The notes under the pieces: generated by a model
What the model was told of the DNA's origin: nothing
Database searches by the model: none
What the model saw: only the letters and a program-made list of their open reading frames with translations
In this document: positions 12,550 to 23,900 of the stretch, piece after piece
Position numbering within the stretch: the stretch's first letter is position 1
How the letters are laid out: every line of letters begins with the position of its first letter
Assembly: GCA_903813345.2 (NCBI GenBank)
Contig: CAIIXF020000008.1
Location: forward strand, 30,382,005-30,446,004
DNA from: Owenia fusiformis
Lineage: Eukaryota > Annelida > Polychaeta > Sabellida > Oweniidae
Length of the DNA: 64,000 nt
Direction of reading: 5' to 3'
Made by a program: the position numbers and the translations under genes

Positions 12550-13440
12550 GTTCAGTGTGCCAAGAGCGTGTCAAGAGGTGTAAAGAGTTGAATTCATCGC
12601 GTGTCAAGAGGTGTAAATAATTGGCACAACTAGAAACCCGGCGTGTAAAGACCAGTTTCTAGACGTGTCAAGAGTTGGAATCCCATATTTCACGCAGTGA
12701 AATGCAAAATATTTACAATTTTAGATTTCGTATTGGACTTTATGCATAATGATAAAATGTTGGTGATATAGTTTTTGATAGAACCCCAGGGCCGTAGCCA
12801 ACATGGCTTTTGGTAGGGGGGGGGGGCAATCCCTCGCTCCCCCTTGCTACGCTTGTAAACCCAATTACAATAGACTAGATGCGAGTAGAAATGATCTTGA
12901 TTTACGTCATTAAATATTCAAAATTCAGTCAAAGTGATGTCATATTTGAAATCTACATGTAAAAATTCATCATAAAATATGGTTTCGAAAATTATATATC
13001 AACTTTGAAAATTTAATATTTTTTGAAAATGAGACATGTAGTTCGGGTTGATTCCCCATAGACCCCATATTACAAAATCACAAAAATTGAAATATATTTT
13101 CTTGTATTGGACATATAACTTTTACTGGACATAGTTTACTTTGCATAATTATTCGATGCATAAGGGCTACATAAAAATTGAACCACTAAAACAGATGTAA
13201 TTTAAGTCAAAGGGAACTTTCTACTATACTATCTGACCCGAGCGAGCCACCTGGTGGTGAAACTGGTAACTACCTACTCGCATTTGCGTTATTCCCAAGA
13301 CTTTATTAATCATTATATGTGCATGTGTGAAAATGAGCTTGCATGTAGAAATTGCATTGTATTCAAACCTTCCCCCGACCGACCCGGTCATGTTTATGTC
13401 TTTTGAATGATGACCCCTCGATGCATGCATCTGTTAAGAC

Positions 13441-14076
13441 GTGGGTACGGAGGCAATGGTGAAGGGTACTGTCATAAATATTGTTTTAACACATAGGCGT
13501 AGCCAGGGGGAGCGGTGAATAAATGACATTATGATCGCTTCTAGTTTTTTGAAGGGAGTTGCATCAAGTTTTGTAGAATTCAAGATAAATCTTAATTTTT
13601 GGCTTGTCTATGCCACAATCGCAACCCCCCAACCGAAAACCGAATTTTTTGACGATCGCTCCCCCTGACTGAAAGCTGGCGACGCACCTGTAACATTTAT
13701 TCAATTGATATAGCTAGAAAATACTAGATGATTGTTTTGGCATTTTGAAAATAATGGTCTTGTTTCTTTATTTTTGATGTGTTCTTGTCAGCGTTTCAGC
13801 GATTGGTGTTCTTTTAGGAATGGATTGAACTACGTAGGGTTCAAGGCAAGCAAATCTCGATACAGGCGCTAACTGTGTTAAGGCACAATAACCTTAAATT
13901 ATTTTACAACAGAAGTATATTCATTTCAGATTTCAGAACTTTTTAAATTACATTGAAATAAAATGATAGATCCCAACAATGTATTTTTATATATTGCTGT
14001 AAGGAAAGGTCACTTTACCAATCTCATGTTTCTTGTTAGAAACTTAGAAATTCTCAAACGTCATCATAAAAAACAG
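13441..14076. other. Repeat debris, no gene seen
   Basis: A block near 13600-13690 resembles 9590-9680 (GACTGAAAGCTGGC). Otherwise no feature. Confidence 0.4.
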
Positions 14077-14226
14077 CATTATATGCCAGCAGATGAGAGT
14101 ATTCTATCCAAAGATGGCGATGTAGTATACCATTGAAGTCTCAAAACAGGTTTAAAGAGAACTACTTTCCTCATACCACGAGAAAAACAAACCGAGTAAG
14201 GATAGTACCCCGGGGATAGTACACTC
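14077..14226. repeat. Direct repeat flanking the LINE region, copy 1
   Basis: It matches 16296-16429 closely (ATATGCCAGCA, GAGAGTATTCTATCCAAAG, ACCGAGTAAGGA). The two copies bracket about 2.1 kb containing the LINE fragment, too long to be a target-site duplication, so a local duplication is likelier. Confidence 0.7.
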
Positions 14227-15103
14227 TAATAGGGTCATGGTTGACTTAATATCCATGTTGTTTGATGTTCATTTGAATGTTAGGGTTTTTTGAAGTGATT
14301 TCCAAACTTTCAGTCCAATCCCTCCAGCCTTTTTGATTTATATGGTTCTTCTGACCCCTTGGGTGATTATATTTTGTCATACTTAATTCAAGACTGAAAG
14401 TGGATATTTTCTCAGAAAAATGACATATTGGAGAAATGTTCAGTACATTTTGCGTTATCCACAAGACTTCTATTCTGTGCAATGGTAAATGCAGCAATAT
14501 ACGCGAAATCAGTCAGCCGTGAGCGTGCAAAATTCGATTTCTGGACAATTTTGGGGTAATTTGGGGGGATTTTGAGCCCTAGTGATGCTAATAGATTAAA
14601 AAGCTAGGTAAAATCGTAGCAATTGCAAAAATAATTTGTTAACTCTCGTTAGTATGACTATTTGTTTATTTGGAAAATAGAAAGCCATTAAATTTTCGTT
14701 TTTCACAAAATTCTGATGACTAGACCAACTAGCATTGTCTTTGATGTAAGTGAAATGAATCTGTCTCTCTTTGAAATGGGTTTTTGGTTGGTATAAAAGT
14801 GTCAAAATGTTAAATTTTCACATAGTGTGACACATTTGAGGTATTTATCTTTTAATAGAGCAAGAACTGCACCAAATCCTCTTTTAAATTGGCAGCTACA
14901 TGTATGTAGTCATTTAAGCTACGATTTTCAGTGAAAAACGAAAATATCAGAATTTAGATAGTCGTCTCCAGTAGTTAAGGGGTTAATTTGCAAAACTTCA
15001 AGTTGTCACACAGAAAGACATGCGAAATGGGACTAAATTCAATATATTTTTTCGAAATTCATTGAGAAATGTAGTTTCTAATAGGTAGAACTCTCCTTAC
15101 TTT

Positions 15104-16185
15104 TTGTACCATTGGGATGCATGTTCAATTGACAAATGTCGAATTAGAATTTCTCAAATCTCAGCCCATCGATTTTCAAAGAATTTAAGAGCAATTCAGC
15201 GAAGCATCTCACCTCCATGTCAAAACAATTTCAACAAAAATATCCCACGAAAATCAAAAGTCTTGCTCTCTTACATAATACGTGTACCAAAACGTCATTA
15301 TATTAATTAGTACTCTAAAATTTTGGTTTCACTTGAAAAAGTCACCAACTGATTCATATTCATTCATTTTTAGTAAGCATGAGGAAGACTCACATGAATC
15401 AGGGCATTGGAGCTTCTTTTCATTTATCACTCGGATTTTCTCAATATCCAATAAAAATATTGATATACAAAAAATCGATACATGTGATAAAGTCAAAATT
15501 GATAATTTAATTAAATCTACAATGACAAATTTAGAAAAAGAATACAAAAGCATGTTTATGCAAGACATCAATAGACCAAATGATGCTCCGGGTAAATTCA
15601 GAAGCTATAAACTAGTAAAACATGCATATAAAAGAGAAAGTTATCTTAATTTACAGAACTCTACCTGTAGACAATCTATTTCTAAGGTACGGTTATCGAT
15701 GCATAACTTCCCAATTGAACGAGGTCGATACTTCAAAGTAGAAAAATCGCAACGATTTTGTTTCTTCTGTAATTCAAAAAATACAATAGGTGACGAAGAA
15801 CACGTTCTTTTTTGTTGTTCTCAATCAGAACTAAAACTAGCTCGATCTTTATATATCAGTAAAATAAAAAGTATAAACAATAGTTTTTCTCATTTTAATA
15901 CAAGTAGTCTATTTTTATACTCCTTGTTAGCGCACGATGATGCAATTAATGAAATAATTGGTGGTTATTTTACAAGAGTTCATAATATTACCAACGAGTT
16001 GTTAAACAAAATTGACGTGAAATCATTTATGCTATTAAGTATAGTACTTAGTGATTGTTAAAATTAGATTGTAAGTATTGTTTTGCCATGCATGTACATG
16101 AATGTTTTATTTGTTATTTGCTTTATTGGACTTACATCTCGATGTACATTACATATTCAAGAGACCAATAAACTTATTAATAATT
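15104..16185 (+). mobile_element. 5'-truncated LINE: C-terminal part of reverse transcriptase protein
   Basis: The open frame 15282-16061 (259 aa) carries the C-terminal signature of non-LTR retrotransposon ORF2 proteins: a basic segment KVRLSMHNFPIERGRYF, then CFFC and GDEEHVLFCC, the C-x2-C...H-x4-C finger. The upstream reverse transcriptase core and endonuclease are absent. The 3' region ends with AATAAACTTATTAATAATTAA near 16185. The frame before 15282 is disrupted. It lies upstream of the protease gene on the same strand, with no sign of a host role. Confidence 0.8.
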
Positions 16186-16295
16186 AATGTACATTGACCA
16201 ATTCACCACTACCAAGGTCATCCATCCGCAAAAAATAATCCCAAATATATTTACCGTTCATTGTTATGATCACGTGTTTTCCAGTTATTCTTGGT

Positions 16296-16429
16296 ATTAT
16301 ATGCCAGCAAATGAGAGTATTCTATCCAAAGATGGTGCTGTAGTATACGAAGTCCCAAAACAGGTTTCTAAGAGAACTACTTTCCTCATACTATGAGATA
16401 AACAAACCGAGTAAGGAGAGTACACTCAT
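16296..16429. repeat. Direct repeat flanking the LINE region, copy 2
   Basis: This is the second copy of 14077-14226. Here the frame PANESILSKDGAVVYEVPKQ is open, whereas copy 1 has a stop, so any coding origin is uncertain. Confidence 0.6.
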
Positions 16430-17307
16430 CTACATGTTCATTATCACTGCTAAGTATCAAGCGAAGGTTACGGCCTTCGCATTTAATATGGCGGACATGA
16501 AGTTTTAATTTGGATGTTTTTATTTTTCATGGAATTAACATTTTGAAAGTTGACGTAATGCTTTGAAATCATTTGAACTAAACCAGGCTTTTCTCATATG
16601 ACTAACAAAGATAGCCCACAACCATCTTTACCCCATACAAGATATTGCATCTTTCATCCTTAAAAATCACACGTGAAAGATGAGATTTACTTGTGACATC
16701 ACTTGTTTGAAAGCATCAATAACATAGCGAAAAATATACTGAGTTTTTAGGTTCTTAATGAATGGTTGTTTGCTGAATCTTCGCCCTTTCTAAAGTGTGT
16801 AGTTAACAAATACATATTCTCATAAAAATAATCCATACTCTCAGACGGCAGAGAAAATAATAACCAAACGAAATGTGAAGAAACAACCATTTTCATTTGG
16901 GTCGATTATTTGGGCCGATTCGCTCGGAAAAATCCAAGCAGTGCTCGTGTAGCATAATTAAAAAGTTAAAACTATGCATATCTAAGAGAATGCTGTTTTT
17001 ATTTCACATGAAATCGTATTTGTTTTCATCAGATTAGTTTTTTTAAAACTCTTGTCATAGTTTTTGCTTCAAAGCAGTCAATTTGCGTCATCGTACAGAA
17101 AACTGTACTCCGCTGTTTTTTGACGCTGTACGGTGACGATGATTAGGCGTGATGTAGTGTTAAAATAGATCGCATGCATATAGATAAATAAATACTTAAA
17201 TACAAGGATCTCATGCCTCGTGCACGCAAAGGCACGCAGAAACATCCAGAATAGTTGAGTTACGACAAAACAGTACACTGAAGAAGTATTGTACTGTACC
17301 AGAGGAA
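16430..17307. other. Upstream region of the protease gene
   Basis: AT-rich. I see no clear TATA box, initiator or upstream exon. The promoter or a non-coding first exon may lie here. Confidence 0.4.
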
Positions 17308-17953
17308 ATGTTTTACTACGCGTACATCATTGGGTTCCTTTTACTTTTTGGCCATGCGGGGATGAGTCAAGAAAGCAATAAGGACGTCGTTTTAAAATTT
17401 CTCAACACGACAGCGAGTGACCTTATTCAGCAATTGAGCAGCGATGAGCTTTTTCGTCGTCTAAGAAATGCTGAGAGGGATACAACTGCTTACCTTGATC
17501 TCAAAATCGAAAAAGAAGAGAGTGAGGAACTGAAAAAATCGCTGAAAATGATTCGCAAGATACTAAACAAAATGGAGCGTTTCGAAAGTCATATACGGAA
17601 GATCACCAGGCTAGGCTTGAAGAAGTTTCTTAGAAAATTAATAACCAGAACAAATGGATCTAAGGCATTTGTAAAAATGACAAGAAATCTAATTAAAGAT
17701 ATTTCAAATATGAATACGAATACGAGCGGAAACACATTCCAGGGGCAAAGCAATGAAATTAAGACCCTTAAATCAACAATGATAAATTACAAATCTGCCT
17801 TACTGAATGAATCCATGACAGAGAATGTCGAAGAAGTTATACACAATTTTGACGAGATTGTCGAAGCGATCGAGACGGCGATTGAACTGTTGAAGAGTTT
17901 TTCCAAAAGCTATGCGTTTGTGAAGAAAAATCTAGACAAAGTTCGTTTTCCAG
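17308..17953 (+). CDS. Protease gene exon 1: signal peptide and helical N-terminal region
   Basis: The exon encodes 215 codons plus one base, ending at a donor (CCAG|GTAAGT). The start ATG at 17308 is followed by a hydrophobic run (YYAYIIGFLLLFGHAG), a good signal peptide. The rest is rich in Lys, Glu and Leu in heptad-like patterns and has no cysteine, which suggests helices or a coiled coil. Possible N-glycosylation sites are NTT, NGS, NTS and NES. The same exon recurs at 62863-63346 with few protein changes, which supports it as real coding sequence. No TATA box is evident just upstream. I cannot assign this region to a known domain family. Confidence 0.88.
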
Positions 17954-20900
17954 GTAAGTTTTCAGTTCATGGACATATTTGTTTTATTAGAGCTTTTACA
18001 TTTTGGCGATCATGGTTTGACAAGTAGAACTAAGATCATCTCTATTATTTAGTTAAACCAAGTTGTACAACTGTAGGATCAGCAGGCCCGTAAGACACTT
18101 TTCTCCGAGGGGGGTGCGGTTTTTACTAAAGAGAATGTAAAATTGTCAATTTTTTGCAGCGTAAATCAAATCACGTATATGGGAGGGGGTCGGTTACTCC
18201 CTATATTGGTGATTTCTGGACACTTTTAAAGTCTTTAGAATTAACAAATGCAACTTCCAAACGTTCCAATTGTTTTGTGGGGGGTGTGAGGAGTGATCCA
18301 CTCCCCCTAGAAAATTTTACAGTTTTGAGATGCTATTTGGTGCTTTCTGGGCACTTTCAAAGTGTATGAGTCAATAAGAAAAATGTGATTTTTTCAAATT
18401 CTTTTGGGGGTGTCAAAGAGGATGAGAGGGTGAAGTGGGGTGGGGTGCCAGAGGGGGAGCAAGGGGTTGTCCCCAAGAAACATTGACCATATCAAGGTGC
18501 TATTTGATGATGTCTGGGCACTGAAAAAATGTCTGAGACAGAGACAATACATGAAATTCAGAATATTTTCTTTTGTTTTGTGGGGGATGTGAATGGTGGC
18601 TAATCTCCTAGAAAATTTTACGATTTAAAGATGATATTTGGTGCTTCTGGGCACTTTTAAAGTGTATTAATCAATAAAAACAAGTGCAATATACAAGAGG
18701 GGGAGCAAGTGTTAGTCCCCCAGAAACACTAACTGTATCAAGGAGCTATTTGATGATGTCTGGGCACTTTAAAAATGTCTTGAGACAAAACACTAAAATA
18801 AATTTAGAAAAGGGGGGTGCGGTCAAAGGGGGGTGCGGTCGCACCCATCGCACCCCCCCATCTGACGGCCCTGTGATCATCTAAGGATGACCTCATTAGA
18901 CTTTGCAATCTCCAGACGTTTCGTTCAGAGTAATCGACTCGTTCCATGCATCATGGGAGATATATATGTAAATTACCATCTGAACTCTTATCTCGAATAT
19001 GTCTATCATCTCTCTCTTCAATACAATGCGTATCAAAAAAACGCAACAGATTGTTATCTTGGAAAAGCACAAAACCAGTGATAACAGCATTGATTTCATT
19101 CAATGCACCATAAAGCCATGTGTCTCCTCTTTACAATGATATATCTTTCATTGATATTTGGTCATGGTTGGGCGAGTAATCATTTCATTTTCAAAGTGGG
19201 CCAAAATTAGCTTAGGGCCAAGTTATAAACATTGCAAAAGTCAGTGTACGGAGCCCGATGCAATATTGGATGAAAACATAAAACCAATGCTGACTGCATC
19301 CTTTTAATTCAATGTACCAAAAGCCAAAATACTCCTCTTTGTTATTGAATATCATTCATTCACAGGGAGTCATCTCTGGCCGAATAATCATTAATTTTTC
19401 AAAGTAGGGCAAATATCAGCTCGGACCCAAGTTTAAAACATTGTAAAAGTCAGTACAAGGGGCATAGGGGCTATTGGAAGAAGATGTGACAGGTATGGCA
19501 TAGACAGTAAAGTGTTCATACTCATACTCTTGCAAGAATACATCCTTTACCCCTCCAAATTGTCACCACTTCCTTGCACATAAAGATGCACTCATCTGTC
19601 CACGTCATGCATGGTTCAGCCCTGAATCATATGTGGGTTAAATCAAGAAAAGCAGCCCATGGGCAAATCTTTTTCGAGATTTTGCAATATCTGGTGGAGG
19701 AATTGTGAGCACAGATGCTCCTGTGATGCTCCAAAAGAAAAAGTCACAACAATTCAAGTCAGGGGAACTTCCATTGGCACTTAGCCCTTGCACTGATTTT
19801 TTCAATATCTAAAACTTCGTGCAGAGCCGATTTTGACCCACTGTGCAAATGGAAGGATCTCTACCCAGCCATTACGACATGTGAATGAATCACATATCAT
19901 TACAAAGAGGTGAGACGTGGCTTTATGGTGCATTAAATGAAATTGATGTATAGTCCTCACTAGTTTTGTGATTTTACGAGATAACTACTTGTTGCGTTTT
20001 TTTTTGATACGCCCTGTATAATTGCTATTTGAACAAGGCACTAACGTGACAAAATGTCACCACCTCGTTAACAGTATTATGAGTTCTAATCTTAGTCAAC
20101 TTCTGAGAATTTGTAGCCAATCTTGAAGTGAATAAAAAATTTGGTCAATTTGAAGCAAGTTGAAAACAGACCTTTTTGACCTTTTTTGACCTTGAGAAGG
20201 TCATTAAAGGTCAAATGTCAAATCTAAAGTCAGATTTGAATTTCTGAGAACATGTAGATGATTTTGAAAAAAAAATTAGTCAATTTGAAGCAAATTGAAA
20301 AAAGACCTTTTTGACCTTTTTTGACCTTGAGAAGGTCATTGAAGGTCAAATGTCAAATCTTAAGTCAGATTTATATTTCTGAGAACACGTAGATGATTTT
20401 GAAAAAAAATTTAGTCAATTTGAAGCAAGTTGAAAACAGACCTTTTTGACCTTTTTTGACCTTGAGAAGGTCAATGAAGGTCAAATGTCAAATCTAAAGT
20501 CAGATTTGAAGGTCAAATGTCAAATCTAAAGTCAGATTTGAATATCTGAGAACATGTAGATGCTTTTGAAAAAAAATTTAGTCAATGTGAAGCAAGTTGA
20601 AAAAAGACCTTTTTGACCTTGAGAAGGTCATTGAAGGTCAAATGTCAAATCTAAAGTCAGATTTGAACTTCTGAGAACATGCAGATGATTTAGAAAAAAA
20701 TTGAAGTCAGTCTAAACAGTATTTGTTAAGTTATAGGAAGTTGTAAGAAATTGTTACAGACGCCGGACGCCAACCGCCAACCACCAACCGCCGGACGCCA
20801 ACCACCAACCGCCGTCGCAAAAAACGGAGACCATAACAATATGTCACCACTTTTGCTAAAGTCAGATTTGAATTTCTGAGAACATGTAGATGATTCTGAA

Positions 20901-23900
20901 AAAAGAATTTGTCAATGTGAAGCAAGTTGGAAAAAGACCTTTTTGACCTTGAGAAGGTCATTGAAGGTCAAATGTCAAATCTAAAGTCAGATTTGAACTT
21001 CTGAGAACATGTAGATGATTTAGAAAAAAATTGAAGTCAGTCTAAACAGTATTTGTTAAGTTATAGGAAGTTGTAAGAAATTGTTACAGACGCCGGACGC
21101 CAACCACCAACCGCCGGACGCCAACCACCAACCGCCGGACGCCAACCACCAACCGCCGTCGCTAAAAAACGGAGACCATAACAATATGTCACCACTTTAA
21201 AAAATTGAAGTCAGTCTAAACAGTATTTGTTAAGTTATAGGAAGTTGTAAGAAATTGTTACAGACGCCGGACGCCAACCACCAACCGCCGGACGCCAACC
21301 ACCAACCGCCGGACGCCAACCACCAACCGCAGGACGCCAACCACCAACCGCCGTCGCAAAAAAACGGAGACCATAACAATATGTCACCACTTTTGGTGTT
21401 TACATAAAAAACGGAGACCATAACAATATGTCACCACATTTGGTGGTGACATAAAAACGGAGACCATAACAATATGTCACCACTTTTGCTAAAGTCAGAT
21501 TTGAATTTCTGAGAACATGTAGATGATTTTGAAAAAAAATTTAGTCAATGTGAAGCAAGTTGAAAAAATACCTCTTTGACCTTGAGAAGGTCATTGAAGG
21601 TCAAATGTCAAATCTAAAGTCAGATTTGAACTTCTGAGAACATGTAGATGATTTAGAAAAAATTGAAGTCAGTCTAAACAGTATTTGTTAAGTTATAGGA
21701 AGTTGTAAGAAATTGTTACAGACGCCGGACGCCAACCACCAACCGCCGGACGCCAACCACCAACCGCCGGACGCCAACCACCAACCGCCGGACGCCAACC
21801 ACCAACCGCCGTCGCAAAAAAACGGAGACCATAACAATATGTCACCACTTTAAAAAATTGAAGTCAGTCTAAACAGTATTTGTTAAGTTATAGGAAGTTG
21901 TAAGAAATTGTTACAGACGCCGGACGCCAACCACCAACCGCCGGACGCCAACCACCAACCGCCGGACGCCAACCACCAACCGCCGTCGCAAAAAACGGAG
22001 ACCATAACAATATGTCACCACTTGTGGTGGTGACATAATGATACTAGTTATCACTTCCTTCTTCAGTTAATGTATGTATTGGTAAGTATTAGCAATGTAT
22101 GCTAGCCCGACTAGTGCTTGGGAAGATACACGTTTTTTGGCAAATCGTATATGTTTAACGCCTTGAACTAATACCTCTAAATTTATCAATTTTTTTCTTC
22201 ACTTACATCACTTTCATCACTTACATTAGTCGAAAATTGATGATTTTGATGATTTTTTGAAAATCGACATTCCCACGTTAACTTTTATGAGAAATGGTAG
22301 GTTTGCCGCAGGTCATATGACAGAATATCCATCCATCCGAATCCCTGCAAAAATACGAATTGGGCAGGCAATTAAATTTGCTGACTTTATTTAACAAATT
22401 TTATTCATAAAAAAAAAAAATTAACAAAGGATTGATATGTTTCTTCAGGTTCAACAAAGTTTAAGGGCTTTTAAGTAAAATTGATTTTCAAAAACCTTCT
22501 CCCATTGAAATAACTCAGGATGCGAAATATTATTTTCAAAAATGACTATGAAGCGCTGTAACTTTAGTATTCAACAAATAAACTAAACTTTCAGTGTATA
22601 CAAAAGACAATTCAATTTTTCACATAAAAATATTTTTTGCTGAATCTTTTACTGCAAATATATCCCGATTTCTGATTTGCTTCGAACCCTCCATTTCCCA
22701 TTGGATTACATGGGAATCACGATTTTCGAAAATTCATCAAAATCATCAATTTTCGACTTATTGTAATTGAGGAAAAAATAGAAAATTTGGAGGTATTGGA
22801 AACAAAGTCAAGCTACGTTTCCATCAATATCTATATAAGTTATTTCATCGCCGATTAAGTAAATAAAAAATCAAACGTAAAGAGGCTTTAATACGTAGTT
22901 CAGTGGGAGAGCTAAGGCTGCCAAACTTATGGAGGGGGATGTTAAAAGCCAACTTCGACTTGAAGGTTGTTCGTATCCTGTATCAAGTTATTCTGGCGCC
23001 AAATGTAGTTTGTTGTCGCAAACTACAACGAAGTATGAACTAAAATAGAAATATACATAAGTTTCACATTTGCACGCATTTAAATAACGAAGCCGTACAG
23101 TAATAAATATTACACTTTGAAAAGCAAACCCTCATTAGATCCTGGGAGTCTGCTCTTGCATCTGTAAAAATTTCAAGTTGAACAGGTTAGCGGTTTTTCT
23201 GATATGTTAATGTCAAAAATTGATTTTTAATTGTAAATTGTAATAAAAAAATATTTTTGAAATTTCAAATGTCATTGATCGGAGGTCAACACGTCATGTA
23301 AAATTTCAAATCTTACGTCAGATTTGAATTCTGAGAACTTTTAGATGATTTAAAAAAGGTTTGGCCAATTAAAACATTTAAAGTAGCCGATTTATCAAAG
23401 ATTTCAAAATGGCCCTCGTGTTATTTAGCCAGCATACCCAAAACCAGATCTTGGCACTAGTCTGCTCTTGCATTCGATAAAATTCAGGTTGAACGTACAT
23501 TTGGCTTCCATCGAATTTTGATTACCTCGAGCAAATGTTTAACCCTAAGGTGTTAGTTTATAATAAAATTGCGTTAGAGAGGGTTTCAAACGACATATAC
23601 GCAATTTTACAACAACACCACAGAGGGGGGGGGGAAACACCAGGGTTCAAAGATAACATACGCTTATAATGTAAATCTGTAATTGAGATGACATCGTCGC
23701 TGATTGGTCAAAAGTCGACAAACAAATGACGTCATCAATGGCGGTTTTGAAATTTTCGAAATACGCTTCGAATAATATTATGTTCATTTCTGGCGTGTTA
23801 ACCAATATCATAGCTTCTCATTTCACATCAAGATAAAGAAAGGTGTACGGAATATGCCTATATCAATTAAAACATCCCATCGAAGTGAAGTATTTGATAA

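Larger units (their letters stand above)
7463..12699. mobile_element. CACTA-like non-autonomous element (5.2 kb), TSD AAA
   Basis: The ends are CACTGCGTCAAATGTGAAAT and, inverted, CACTGCGTGAAATATGGGAT. The 3-bp duplication AAA flanks it (7460-7462, 12700-12702). Subterminal regions (7495-7600, 12550-12690) repeat GTGTCAAGAGGTG and GTGTAAAGAG, as expected of CACTA/EnSpm elements. A further subterminal-like block at 9165-9230 suggests an internal rearrangement. No transposase was recognised; short open frames inside have no domain. Confidence 0.72.
7133..13440 (-). repeat. Dispersed repeat interrupted by the CACTA-like element
   Basis: Read on the minus strand, 13437-13270, 12800-12700 and 7459-7133 match segments of the uninterrupted + strand copy at 9261-10090. 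The break between 12700 and 7462 is exactly the CACTA-like insertion. A related minus-strand copy lies at about 46975-47250. The repeat contains GGGCCGTAGCC and a segment starting GCATGCATC. I do not recognise the family. Confidence 0.65.
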
